A DNA stretch of 58,778 nucleotides from CAZCTC01 sp964501335 (lineage in GTDB: Bacteria > Chloroflexota > Anaerolineae > B4-G1 > SLSP01). The stretch's first letter is position 1; each line of letters opens with the position of its first letter. The stretch is taken from positions 1 through 58,778 of the forward strand of contig CAZCTC010000048.1 of the NCBI GenBank assembly GCA_964501335.1, written 5' to 3'. Of this stretch, positions 23,247 through 31,091 are shown piece by piece. The position numbers and the translations under genes were made by a program. Under the pieces are notes generated by a model. It saw only the letters and a program-made list of their open reading frames with translations, was not told the DNA's origin and searched no databases.

Positions 23247-23933
23247 TCACGCCTGTCGCCAGAGATCGACGCTGCGAGTGAGCGCTTCGCGGGTGATTTG
23301 TTCGGCGAGGTCCGCATCACCGGCGAGGGCGGCGGCGTAGAGGGCCGCGTAGAAGGCCCGGGAAGCGGCCCGGGCGGCGGGATTGGCGAAGTAGCGCCGG
23401 CCCATGATTTGATAGAAGCCGACAAAGCCGTTGAGGATGAGCGTATAGATGGGATTGCCGGAGGCAACGGTAAGAGTGTGCTGCAATTTCCAATCGAAGG
23501 CGGCAAAATCCTCAGGGGATTCGGCTAAATCGGCACCGGCGGCGAGCAGCTCGACGATGACGGCGGCGTTGCGTTCCACCGCGGTGCGTGCATAGGCCGG
23601 ACCCATGGATTGACGCACTTCCAGGAGGCGCGGGACGAATTCTTCGGGGAGCGGGTGGCCGTTACGGACCAGCGCACTCAAGACATTCAGGCCACCCTGG
23701 GTCCAGATGTCGTTAACCAACGTGGGGCGGCCCTGTTGAATCGTAATCCAGCCGTCGCGTTCCAGCCGCTGGAGGGCTTCGCGCAGGGTGGGGCGGGTTA
23801 CGCCGAGTTTAACGGCCAGTTCTCGCTCTGCGGGCAGGGTCGAGCCGGCTGGGTAGAGGCCTTCCAGGATGGCGGTCACCAGTTTTTGCTCGGCGTGCAG
23901 CGCTGGACGGAGAGGTGCATTGGAATCGGGCAT
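23247..23933 (-). CDS. GntR-family regulator, FadR subfamily
   Basis: A 228-residue regulator. The N-terminal GntR winged helix, residues 15-75, contains ILEGLYPAGSTLPAERELAVKLGVTRPTLREALQRLERDGWITIQQGRPTLVND. This is closely FadR-like, with the recognition helix TRPTLREALQRLE and a wing GRPT. The C-terminal all-helical FadR/FCD-type ligand domain would bind an acyl-CoA or related effector. AAGGAG precedes the ATG. A FadR-type palindrome lies 13-36 bp upstream of the start, indicating autoregulation. The gene heads a run with the AGPS-like and GlpD genes, which makes a lipid-related effector plausible. Confidence 0.88.
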   Translation of the reverse strand: MPDSNAPLRPALHAEQKLVTAILEGLYPAGSTLPAERELAVKLGVTRPTLREALQRLERDGWITIQQGRPTLVNDIWTQGGLNVLSALVRNGHPLPEEFVPRLLEVRQSMGPAYARTAVERNAAVIVELLAAGADLAESPEDFAAFDWKLQHTLTVASGNPIYTLILNGFVGFYQIMGRRYFANPAARAASRAFYAALYAAALAGDADLAEQITREALTRSVDLWRQA

Positions 23934-23945
23934 TGTGAACTCCTT

Positions 23946-23969
23946 AACTGGTAAGTGGTCAGACCAGTT
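23946..23969 (-). promoter_or_regulatory. FadR-type operator
   Basis: AAGTGGTCAGACCAGTT (23953-23969) is centred on the perfect palindrome TGGTC-A-GACCA and matches the pattern TGGTNNGACCA of FadR sites. A half-site AACTGGT (23946-23952) lies next to it. Located directly before the fadR-like start codon. Confidence 0.82.
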
Positions 23970-24018
23970 GAAGAGATTGTAACACCGTTTTGTAAGAGGG
24001 CAAATGGATTAATTTATC

Positions 24019-24045
24019 TTTTCGCGCGCCGAAGGCGCGTGAAAA
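24019..24045 (+). repeat. Family A hairpin remnant
   Basis: TTTTCGCGCGCC-GAA-GGCGCGTGAAAA followed by AATGGG. Only the hairpin part of an element remains, with one G-T pair. Confidence 0.6.
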
Positions 24046-24132
24046 AATGGGTTGGGATTTTTTAAATGACATTTGTGAAATTTGAAGATAATATGGATTT
24101 GTTATCATAAAAAAACAGGGGGATTGTTTATT

Positions 24133-24810
24133 ATGAATTTACACATTTCAGAGGCATGGCAGGTTACTTATCCTGGTGCAGTTGTGGGAATTATGACGAT
24201 GGAGAAGGTATCCAATCCGGAGCAGCATGCGGGATTGGAAGAGCGCAAGGCAGCATTGGAGACGGCGCTGCGGGCGCAGTTTCAGAGGGCGGATGCGGCG
24301 CTGCTGGATGCGCTGCCTTCTATCAAGCCGTACGCGGATTATTACGGTCGCTTTAAGAAGAGCTATCATGTGCGGATGCAGCTGGAATCGGTGGCGCTGA
24401 AGGGAAAGTCGTTGCCGCGGGTGGCGGCGCTGGTCGAAGCGATGTTTATGGCCGAGTTGCAGGATCAATTATTGACGGCGGGGCACGATCTGGATGCGCT
24501 GGCGGGCGAGGTGCGGTTGGAGATCTCCCGCGGGGATGAGCGCTATGTGATGCTCAACGGGAAGGAACAGATGCTCAAGCCGGGGGATATGGCGATGGCA
24601 GACGAGCAGGGGATTATCTCCTGTATTATCTATGGGCCGGACCAGCGGACGCGGATCACGCCGGCGACGGGGCGGGCGTTGTTCGTGGTTTACGGGCCGC
24701 CGGGGATCACGGCCGAGATGGTGACGCAGCATTTGGAACATATCCGGGATTACGTTCAACTGGTCACGCCGGAAGCTGAAGTGACGACACTTCAGGTCTA
24801 TCAGGGATAG
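24133..24810 (+). CDS. B3/4 (PheT-like) domain protein
   Basis: A 225-residue single-domain protein matching the B3/B4 fold of the phenylalanyl-tRNA synthetase beta chain (COG3382 type). Typical segments are YADYYGRFKKSYHVRMQLESVALKGKSLPRVAALVEAMFMAELQDQLLTAGHDLDAL, LEISRGDE and PATGRALFVVYGPPGI. Free-standing B3/4 proteins are thought to edit mischarged tRNA or bind nucleic acid, but evidence is limited. The start is the ATG at 24133 with AGGGGGA upstream; the open frame before it has no signal. The gene is followed after 9 bp by a GNAT gene. Confidence 0.82.
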   Translation: MNLHISEAWQVTYPGAVVGIMTMEKVSNPEQHAGLEERKAALETALRAQFQRADAALLDALPSIKPYADYYGRFKKSYHVRMQLESVALKGKSLPRVAALVEAMFMAELQDQLLTAGHDLDALAGEVRLEISRGDERYVMLNGKEQMLKPGDMAMADEQGIISCIIYGPDQRTRITPATGRALFVVYGPPGITAEMVTQHLEHIRDYVQLVTPEAEVTTLQVYQG

Positions 24811-24819
24811 GATTTATCT

Positions 24820-25338
24820 ATGGAATTCACAACGCCTCATTTATGCATCCGTCGTTTTCGGCCTGATGATTGGAAAGCGGTGCATGCCTATGCCTCCGAT
24901 CCTCTGGTGATGGCTTATATGATGGAAAGGCCTTTCAGTGAAGATCAGGCGCGGGACTTTGTTCAGCGTCATAGCCAGGAAGATGCGGCGGTATGGGCTG
25001 TGGCGTTGTCTGATTGTGATTTTGTGATTGGAGAAATCGTTTTCCATCCGTGGGTGATGCCCCGGACTTATGAAATCGGCTGGGTATTTCATCCGGCTTA
25101 TCAGGGAATGGGGTATGCCACAGAAGCGGCCCATGAATTGTTGCGTTACGGGTTTGAAACTTTGCAATTACATCGGATCATTGCGACCTGCCAGCCGGAG
25201 AATATCGCTTCGTGGCGGGTGATGGAGAAGCTGGGGATGCGTCGAGAAGGTTTTTTTCAGAAATGTATTCCCCGGGAAGGGAATATCTGGTGGGATGAAT
25301 ATTTTTATGCCCTTCTGGAAGAGGAATGGGCCGGATAA
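24820..25338 (+). CDS. RimJ/RimL-type GNAT acetyltransferase
   Basis: A 172-residue GNAT enzyme of the RimJ/RimL group. LCIRRFRPDDWKAVHAYASDPLVMAYM is the N-terminal pattern. EIGWVFHPAYQGMGYATEAAHELLRYGFETLQLHRIIATCQPENIASWRVMEKLGMRREGFF is the acetyl-CoA-binding region with the Q-G-M-G-Y-A loop and the typical N-x-x-S-x-x-V-M-E-K-L-G-M ending. This group acetylates protein N-termini or small amines; the substrate is not known. It is probably co-transcribed with the B3/4 gene. Confidence 0.86.
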   Translation: MEFTTPHLCIRRFRPDDWKAVHAYASDPLVMAYMMERPFSEDQARDFVQRHSQEDAAVWAVALSDCDFVIGEIVFHPWVMPRTYEIGWVFHPAYQGMGYATEAAHELLRYGFETLQLHRIIATCQPENIASWRVMEKLGMRREGFFQKCIPREGNIWWDEYFYALLEEEWAG

Positions 25339-25343
25339 TTTTT

Positions 25344-25375
25344 AGTAGACAGTAGACGGTAGACAGTAGACAGCG
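25344..25375. repeat. GTAGACA heptamer repeat
   Basis: Four to five units AGTAGACAGTAGACGGTAGACAG ending AGCGGATTT, just after the GNAT stop. Confidence 0.8.
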
Positions 25376-25479
25376 GATTTGCCGAAAATATGGGTTTTTT
25401 CCCAGAATAATCGCGCAGGGTAGGACCACAGTTAAGCGTGGACGAAATTTTCTCGCAAAAAGCGTGCCAAAAATGTTTA

Positions 25480-25560
25480 TTTCTTCTCCTCATATCCTCC
25501 TTTTCCCTCAGGGGAAGGGGGCTGGGGGCATATCAGGCAACTTAAGCCATTTGCAACCGC
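25480..25560. repeat. Partial family B element
   Basis: CTCATATCCTCCTTTTCCCTCAGGGGAAGGGGGCTGGGGGCATATCAGGCAACTTAAG-type sequence corresponds to one end of the elements at 9195 and 49803. The large hairpins are absent. Confidence 0.6.
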
Positions 25561-25712
25561 AATCACCCGGAAAAGAGGGGAAGAAAAAGCCCATTTTTTC
25601 GCGCGCCGTCTGCGGCGCGCGAAAAAATAAACAAAAAAACTCTCTCCCTCCCATCCTGCGCGGCGTACCTTCCGGGGAAAGGGCTATTTGCGGGATGCTA
25701 CAAGGCTGGGGG
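25560..25712 (-). repeat. Family A element
   Basis: Reverse copy with the hairpin at 25593-25628 (arms ATTTTTTCGCGCGCCG, loop TCTG), ACTCTCTCCCTCCCATCCTGCGCGG and TTGCGGGATGCTACA. Confidence 0.85.
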
Positions 25713-25830
25713 CTACCGATGCATCGCCTTAAGTTGCCTAATATGGGGGGCAGGGGGATAGCGGGGATTAACTGGATTTATCGAGGTAGCAACCTGAGTT
25801 AAATTACGTAACTGTAATTGAATCTCTTAT

Positions 25831-26100
25831 TGTCCATTCGCGTAAATGCGATGGGAAATTCCGAATTAATCGGAAAATGCCCATAAATGGCGCCGTTTTC
25901 CTGGGGCTTCGCCCCAGGCTGCCCTAAGGTCGCCCCTTTGGGGCTGAGAATGCTGGACAGGGAGCCTTCTTAAGCCTTGAAGGGGCGTACTAAGGAAGCC
26001 TGGGGGGCCAGGACCCCAGGAAGGTTAAACCCGTTTTGGGGACCCATTTGGGAGATTGTGGATAATTCCTGATTTGATTAACCATTTACGCGAATGGACA
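25831..26100. mobile_element. Family C palindromic element before mcrB
   Basis: A 270-bp unit bounded by perfect 18-bp inverted repeats, TGTCCATTCGCGTAAATG (25831-25848) and its complement (26083-26100). Inside are CCTGGGGCTTCGCCCCAGG (25900-25918), CGCCCCTTTGGGGCTGAGAAT, CTTAAGCCTTGAAGGGGCG and a CCTGGGG-type copy of the outer stem. It carries no gene. It ends 19 bp before the mcrB start. Confidence 0.85.
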
Positions 26101-26119
26101 GCTTTTAGAGGGGGGAAAT

Positions 26120-28216
26120 ATGGAAATCACCTCAGAACTTAAAGGATTGATTCAGCGTTTCTGGAATTCGCAAAACACGGATTCTTTTATCCCGGAACAT
26201 CAAGTGGAACATCAACGCCGCATTTCTGCCGCCGGAAATCTATTGCAACCGGAACGCATTCCCTATTTGACTCATGAAGAGATCGCTGAATTCTTGCAGG
26301 ATACCGATGCCTGGTTTGGGTTGCGATGGAATAAACCGGAGTTTTGGCTTTATGTATTTGGGGTGGCCGATGCAAAGCTGCCGGCGCTTCGCCAATCTCT
26401 GGCGGAGCTGGTCCAACGGGCGGAATCAGGGTTGACGGCAGAGGATATCGATACCTTGATAAAGGCTTTGCCTGGAATTGGACCTTCTTATTTTTCTGAG
26501 ATTCTGGCGCTGCGTTTTCCGGATCGCTACTGGATGTGGAATAAGCAGGTACAGAGTTTTCTGGAATCACAACAGGTGAATGTAAAGGATGATTTGCCCA
26601 GGGGGAAGAAATCTCATCAGGGCGAAGAATATCTGGCCGCCGGACGGCACTTGAATCAATTGCGGGAGGCCTTGCAAGGAGGGGATGGGCAATTCCCAGT
26701 GGATTATATGGGGATGGACCTGTTCATCTATTGGGTCAATCAGCAAAAAAAGGCACCTAAAACTGTTGTAGAGGAAGTCAAAAGTCTGGCGGAGCCTTTC
26801 TCGTATATTTTTGCCGATCGTGAAGAAGCCGAGTGGGCTTTTGATTTTCTAAAAGACGCTTTGGATCGTTTGGGAATCGCTGATTCCGAAGATAAACACT
26901 TTTCATTGACCGTGGTGCGTGAAGAGAGGATCTTGCGTCTGAATTACGCCTCATGGGCCGTCTTACAATTTTATGGAGTCCGAGGAAGGCTGGATCGGGT
27001 TGGAATTGCTCTCTTTGAAGACTCGGTTGACCTGGATGCCGATATCAATCATTGGGAACGCTTTATGGATGAAAATGGGCGATCGATTCGAGTGTATGAA
27101 TTGCCGGCAGGCATGGCCCGGAATTTATCGATGGATTTGCGAAGAGCCTATGAAGATACCTTCGATTACATCGCACGACGGTTTTCGCATTGGAAGGCCA
27201 GTCCATTCCATCGCTTTCATCAACCTGAAATTGCCGAGGCGGTATTTAATCGAGATAATCGGGCCGCACTTTTTTCCAGGGGCTTGCGGCCATTAAAAAT
27301 GAAGTTCCAGTATCCTGATACAGATCCGGAAATATTGTTAGCCGCGGAAAAAGGGGATGACTTTTCAGGGAAATTGGTTGCGATTCAGGAGCTTTATCCA
27401 GTCGAACAAATGGCAGCCGAGACCGGCTTTAAAGAAAGCATCTTAAACAGCTGGCTGCGGGCCATTGAACGTAAGGGGCAGGCCATTCTTTACGGGCCAC
27501 CGGGGACCGGAAAAACCTATTTGGCCGAGCGATTGGCAAAAAATATCATCGGCGGCGAGTATGGATTCTTTGATCTGGTGCAATTTCATCCTGCCTATGC
27601 CTATGAGGATTTTGTTTCGGGCTTACGCCCGCGGAAAATTGAAACGGGCGGCTTGGATTATCCCCAGGTTCCGGGGCGCTTTCTGGAATTCTGCGAGGAG
27701 GCTCAAAAATGCCAGGGGCGTTGTGTACTTATTATCGATGAAATCAATCGGGCCAACCTTGCGCGCGTTTTTGGTGAGTTGATGTATTTGTTGGAATATC
27801 GGGACCGCGAAATATTTCTGGCCGGCGGTCAGAAATTTTCCATCCCTCCCAATGTACGGATTATCGGCACGATGAACACCGCGGATCGCTCGATTGCATT
27901 GGTAGACCATGCCTTGCGCCGCAGGTTTGCCTTTTTGGCCCTGTATCCTGATTATGATGTTCTGAGTCACTACCATCAAGGGACCGGTTTTGCGGTTAAA
28001 TCCCTGATCGATGTATTAAAAGAACTCAATCAACAAATCGGAGATTTTCATTATCAGGTCGGCATCACCTTCTTTTTGCGTGAACGGCTCGCTGAGCAAC
28101 TGCCGGATATTTGGAAAATGGAGCTGGAACCTTATCTGGAAGAATATTTCTTCGATCAACCCTCCAGCATGGATAAATTCCGATGGGAAAAACTGGCCTC
28201 CCGAATTCTGCCATGA
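26120..28216 (+). CDS. mcrB: McrB-like AAA+ GTPase of a modification-dependent restriction system
   Basis: A 698-residue protein. The C-terminal third is the McrB-type AAA+ motor: Walker A GPPGTGKT (about 458-466), Walker B VLIIDEINRANLARVFGEL (about 535), the MNTADRSIALVDHALRRRF sensor (about 584-602). The motor moves DNA and activates the McrC nuclease. The N-terminal part is the likely target-recognition region and is not one I can name: residues 1-~215 contain an HhH-like LPGIGPSYFSEILALRFPDRYWMWNK, and about 225-330 form a second globular domain (WAFDFLKDALDRLGI, LRLNYASWAVLQFYG). Its TGA overlaps the mcrC ATG (ATGA). It is less GC-rich than flanking genes and is bracketed by family C elements, suggesting acquisition. 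Confidence 0.9.
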   Translation: MEITSELKGLIQRFWNSQNTDSFIPEHQVEHQRRISAAGNLLQPERIPYLTHEEIAEFLQDTDAWFGLRWNKPEFWLYVFGVADAKLPALRQSLAELVQRAESGLTAEDIDTLIKALPGIGPSYFSEILALRFPDRYWMWNKQVQSFLESQQVNVKDDLPRGKKSHQGEEYLAAGRHLNQLREALQGGDGQFPVDYMGMDLFIYWVNQQKKAPKTVVEEVKSLAEPFSYIFADREEAEWAFDFLKDALDRLGIADSEDKHFSLTVVREERILRLNYASWAVLQFYGVRGRLDRVGIALFEDSVDLDADINHWERFMDENGRSIRVYELPAGMARNLSMDLRRAYEDTFDYIARRFSHWKASPFHRFHQPEIAEAVFNRDNRAALFSRGLRPLKMKFQYPDTDPEILLAAEKGDDFSGKLVAIQELYPVEQMAAETGFKESILNSWLRAIERKGQAILYGPPGTGKTYLAERLAKNIIGGEYGFFDLVQFHPAYAYEDFVSGLRPRKIETGGLDYPQVPGRFLEFCEEAQKCQGRCVLIIDEINRANLARVFGELMYLLEYRDREIFLAGGQKFSIPPNVRIIGTMNTADRSIALVDHALRRRFAFLALYPDYDVLSHYHQGTGFAVKSLIDVLKELNQQIGDFHYQVGITFFLRERLAEQLPDIWKMELEPYLEEYFFDQPSSMDKFRWEKLASRILP

Positions 28217-29412
28217 ATGGCGAGAAGCGTGAACTCATTGTTCTGAAGGAGTATCAACGTGAAACATTGTCCCGTGCGAGGCTTTCTGATGCGGAAGGGC
28301 AATTGCTCTGGCAACGTTATGGGCGGTACATCCATGTGGATTTTCCTTCTTTCAAAACCGGGGAGGCATGGGAATTAACTTCGCTGGGGTGGGTGGGTTA
28401 TATCTCCTTGACCGGCAATCTTGTCGTGGAGCTGAAACCCAAGGTGGCTTTGGGCAATTTGTTTGGGATGCTGGAGTATGCCTATCAGTTGAAGAGCTTT
28501 GAATTCCTGTCGAGGTTGGTTCAAACCGAAAAGCTCTCCGATTTTTATGAGAATCTGGCCGATATTTTAGCGAAACGTATTTTGGAACGAGCCCGCAAGG
28601 GTTTTTATCGCGCTTATCAGGAATGCAGCGATACTTTACCTTATCTTACGGGCCGTTTGAATACACGGAAATTATTGCGTCCCTGGGAAACCAGACTGGA
28701 TTGTGAGTATCAGGAACATAGTGCCGATGTGGAGGAAAATCGGTTGCTGTTGTGGACGCTGTATTGCATCTTGCGCAGCGGGTTGTGTGACCGTACCCTG
28801 CCTACTTTACGACGAACTTACCACACGCTGGCCAATTTCGCTACCCTGGCGCCGTTTACCTCTCAGGATTGTGTGGGACGGCTTTATAACCGGCTGAATG
28901 ACGATTATCGGTCGCTTCATGCCCTTTGTCGTTTCTTCCTGGAACACAGTGGTCCCGGTCATCAAACCGGCGATCATACTTTTCTGCCTTTTTTGATCGA
29001 TATGGCGCGTCTGTACGAATTATTCGTGGCGGAATGGCTCAAACGACATCTTCCGGAAGAGGTTCAAATGCGGGCTCAGGATCGGATCGTTCTGGGAGCC
29101 GAACAATGTTTGCATTTCAATATCGATCTGACTCTGTATGATGTCGTTACCGGTGCCGCAGTGTGTGTATTGGATACCAAATATAAGGCGCCCGATCACC
29201 CTTCACGCGAGGATATTAATCAAATTGTGACCTATGCGACACTGCAACACTGTTCGCAAGCTGTATTGGTCTATCCGATGTCGGTACCTCTTGATGTACG
29301 AGTGGGGGAGATCCATGTGTGCAGTCTTACTTTCTCTCTCAAGGAAAATTTAGAAGCAGCGGGAGAGGAATTTTTGAAACAACTTCTGGCCTTGAAGCTG
29401 AGGTCGGAATAA
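28213..29412 (+). CDS. mcrC: McrC-like PD-(D/E)XK endonuclease subunit
   Basis: A 399-residue McrC. The N-terminal domain that contacts McrB contains GYISLTGNLVVELKPKVALGNLFGMLEYAYQL. The middle region has LPYLTGRLNTRKLLRPW, typical of the family. The C-terminal nuclease shows FNIDLTLYD (about 302-310) and VLDTKYK (about 319-325) with EDINQIVTYA following, the PD-(D/E)XK pattern D...DxK. With McrB it cuts modified DNA. The start is the ATG at 28213, overlapping the mcrB stop by four bases, so the subunits are translated in a coupled way. Confidence 0.92.
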   Translation: MNGEKRELIVLKEYQRETLSRARLSDAEGQLLWQRYGRYIHVDFPSFKTGEAWELTSLGWVGYISLTGNLVVELKPKVALGNLFGMLEYAYQLKSFEFLSRLVQTEKLSDFYENLADILAKRILERARKGFYRAYQECSDTLPYLTGRLNTRKLLRPWETRLDCEYQEHSADVEENRLLLWTLYCILRSGLCDRTLPTLRRTYHTLANFATLAPFTSQDCVGRLYNRLNDDYRSLHALCRFFLEHSGPGHQTGDHTFLPFLIDMARLYELFVAEWLKRHLPEEVQMRAQDRIVLGAEQCLHFNIDLTLYDVVTGAAVCVLDTKYKAPDHPSREDINQIVTYATLQHCSQAVLVYPMSVPLDVRVGEIHVCSLTFSLKENLEAAGEEFLKQLLALKLRSE

Positions 29413-29444
29413 AGTGGAAAACGGGTGTTAACTGCTCGGAGTTT

Positions 29445-29696
29445 CGCGCGCCCTTATGGTCTTAAAAAATAATCCGGTAATGCCCTTGTTTCCCGAATGT
29501 GGCAAAGTCCGCCTCGCCCGGGGCTGAAGCCCCGGGCTATCTAAAAGAAAGCCCCTTCGGGGCTGAGAATATTGGCGGTGAAATCTTCTTAAGCCCTGAA
29601 AGGGCGTTTTAAGTAAGCCCGGGGTCCGCAGGCCCCGAGCGGCCAGGATTTTTTCTATTGCCGAATTAATTTTTAAAAGACCATCAGGGGCGCGCG
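29445..29696. mobile_element. Family C palindromic element after mcrC
   Basis: About 252 bp with ~40-bp imperfect inverted ends: CGCGCGCCCTTATGGTCTT...AATCCGGTAAT (29445-29481) against the complement of ATTGCCGAATTAATT...GACCATCAGGGGCGCGCG (29657-29696). It contains GGGGCTGAAGCCCC, GCCCCTTCGGGGCTGAGAAT and CTTAAGCCCTGAAAGGGCG. The core matches the element before mcrB but the ends are different. Confidence 0.85.
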
Positions 29697-29712
29697 ATAC
29701 TTTAGTCGAGTT

Positions 29713-30525
29713 TTATTCAGTGAGAGGCTGGCAAACGGGGCAGATGAAGCTGCTGGTGCTGCCGGTTTTGATCTTTTCGATTGTTGCGCCGCAGGTGGGA
29801 CAGGGTTGCCCTTCGCGGTAGCCGATGATGATATCCTCTGCTAAGAATCCTCCCTTTCGACCGTGCAGGTCCACTTCGTAGAAGGCTCCTCCTTTATCCA
29901 GGCTGGGTTGCAAGCCGTCATGGATGGCTTGGGCCAGCTTTTCAAAGTCTGCGGTGGTGAGGGTATCCACTTTGCGCTGGGGATGCAGCTGTGCGAGGAA
30001 GAGAATGTCGTGAATGTAGGCGTTGCCGATCCCTGCGACAACCGATTGATCGAGCAGCAGGGCTTTGATACGGCCCCGGCGTGTTTGAAGGCGGGTTTGC
30101 AGCTCGGTGGGAGTGAGATCGAGGACGTTGGGGCCGAGTTTCGCCGTCATTTCATGGCTTTGCAGGGCGTCGAGGGCGGCGTAGTGAGCATAACCGAACC
30201 ACCAGAAGTTGACGGCAAGGCAGCTGTGGTCGGTGAAGTCGATGATCAGGCGATATTTGGTGGGGAGGGTCTCGCGAGTGACCAGCAGCACCTCTCCTCC
30301 CATGCCCAGGCTGAGCAAAAACCAGCCCTGTGTGGTTTCAGTCATGATCCATTTGCCGCGATGGGTGACGGATTGGATGGTGGCTCCGCTCAGCGCGGCG
30401 GCAAAGTCTTCGGGAGGCAGGTTGAGGCATTTGGGTTGAAGCGCATCGACGCCGGCGATGGTTTTACCGACGAGTTCGGTTTGCATCTGGCGGGTGCGGT
30501 GGGCGATTTCGGGTAATTCCGGCAT
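29713..30525 (-). CDS. Fpg/MutM-like DNA glycosylase with an atypical zinc finger
   Basis: A 270-residue protein of the formamidopyrimidine-DNA glycosylase family, which removes oxidised bases such as 8-oxoguanine and cleaves the strand. MPELPE at the start supplies the catalytic Pro2 and Glu3; Lys58 in RGKWIM is the conserved beta-strand lysine. VAGIGNAYIHDILFLAQLHPQRK is the helix-two-turn-helix. The C-terminal zinc finger uses Cys242, Cys245, Cys262 and Cys265. The arginine normally in GRxTxxCPxCQ is replaced: the segment reads GSTSSFICPVCQ. The residue that contacts the lesion phosphate is therefore missing. AGAGAGG precedes the ATG at 30525; the longer frame has no signal. A relaxed or altered lesion preference is possible. 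Confidence 0.85.
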   Translation of the reverse strand: MPELPEIAHRTRQMQTELVGKTIAGVDALQPKCLNLPPEDFAAALSGATIQSVTHRGKWIMTETTQGWFLLSLGMGGEVLLVTRETLPTKYRLIIDFTDHSCLAVNFWWFGYAHYAALDALQSHEMTAKLGPNVLDLTPTELQTRLQTRRGRIKALLLDQSVVAGIGNAYIHDILFLAQLHPQRKVDTLTTADFEKLAQAIHDGLQPSLDKGGAFYEVDLHGRKGGFLAEDIIIGYREGQPCPTCGATIEKIKTGSTSSFICPVCQPLTE

Positions 30526-30617
30526 GATAACCTCTCTGGCGATAGAATTTAGCTTTAATGATAGAACAAAGGTGCTAATCTGGCAAGCCCGGAATTCTGA
30601 GGGAAGGTAAATTGGAT

Positions 30618-30755
30618 AGGGCCCGGGCTTTTTTGCGCCCCGCATTGGGCATTTTTCCCGTAAGGTACGCCGCGCGGGATGGGGGGAGAGGTTTTTTATT
30701 CATTTTTTCGCGCGCCGTCTGCGGCGCGCGAAAAAATGGGTTTTTTCTTTTTGTT
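30618..30755 (+). repeat. Family A element
   Basis: Forward copy: GCGCCCCGCATTGGGC, GCCGCGCGGGATGGGGGGAGAGG, hairpin at 30701-30738 (arms CATTTTTTCGCGCGCCG, loop TCTG), then GGGTTTTTTCTTTTTG. Confidence 0.85.
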
Positions 30756-30768
30756 TTTCTGGAGAATC

Positions 30769-30968
30769 GGGGCATTTTGACCTGTACGGTTGTTCATTAA
30801 CATGGATCAAAAACGTTTTTTGTGTCCCGCAACAGGTATTTTGCCGGTAAAAAGCGACGCGCTGGGCGGGCAGAGAGAGTTATTTTTATTCATATTTTCG
30901 ACGGCTTCAGAAAGCCGCCGAAAATATGGGCTTTTTTCTCAGACTAACCGCACAGGTCGGGGCATTTT
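30769..30968 (+). mobile_element. Intact family A element with 10-bp flanking direct repeat
   Basis: The element proper is 30779-30958 (180 bp), from GACCTGTACGGTTGTT to AACCGCACAGGTC. The sequence GGGGCATTTT occurs immediately outside both ends (30769-30778 and 30959-30968), as expected for a target-site duplication. Inside are GTCCCGCAACAGGT, AAAAAGCGACGCGCTGGGC, GAGAGAGTTATTTTTATT and the hairpin at 30891-30928 (CATATTTTCG arms, loop CAGA, one A-C mismatch). Confidence 0.82.
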
Positions 30969-31018
30969 TCTTATGGGAAGCGACGCACGGAAGAGTGGGG
31001 AGAGGGTTTTTTTGTCCG
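30969..31018 (+). repeat. Truncated family A element
   Basis: GGGAAGCGACGCACGG and GTGGGGAGAGGG-TTTTTTT correspond to the middle of a forward copy. It stops before the hairpin, and the promoter of the next gene takes its place. Confidence 0.65.
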
Positions 31019-31029
31019 CGTTCTCCCTC

Positions 31030-31077
31030 TTGACTTTGTCGGAGTTTATATTATCATTATTGATAATGATAATATAA
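31030..31077 (+). promoter_or_regulatory. Promoter and long palindromic operator of the HTH gene
   Basis: A -35 TTGACT (31030-31035) and a -10-like TATCAT (31052-31057). A perfect inverted repeat with 14-bp arms TTATATTATCATTA (31046-31059) and its complement (31064-31077) around TTGA covers the -10. It lies 15 bp before the start codon, so the encoded HTH protein probably represses itself. Confidence 0.82.
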
Positions 31078-31091
31078 GAGAGGCAGGGGAA

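Noticed and set aside
30779..30958. Family A considered as a retron or other reverse-transcriptase RNA
   Set aside because: No reverse transcriptase or other partner gene is adjacent to any of the copies in this window.
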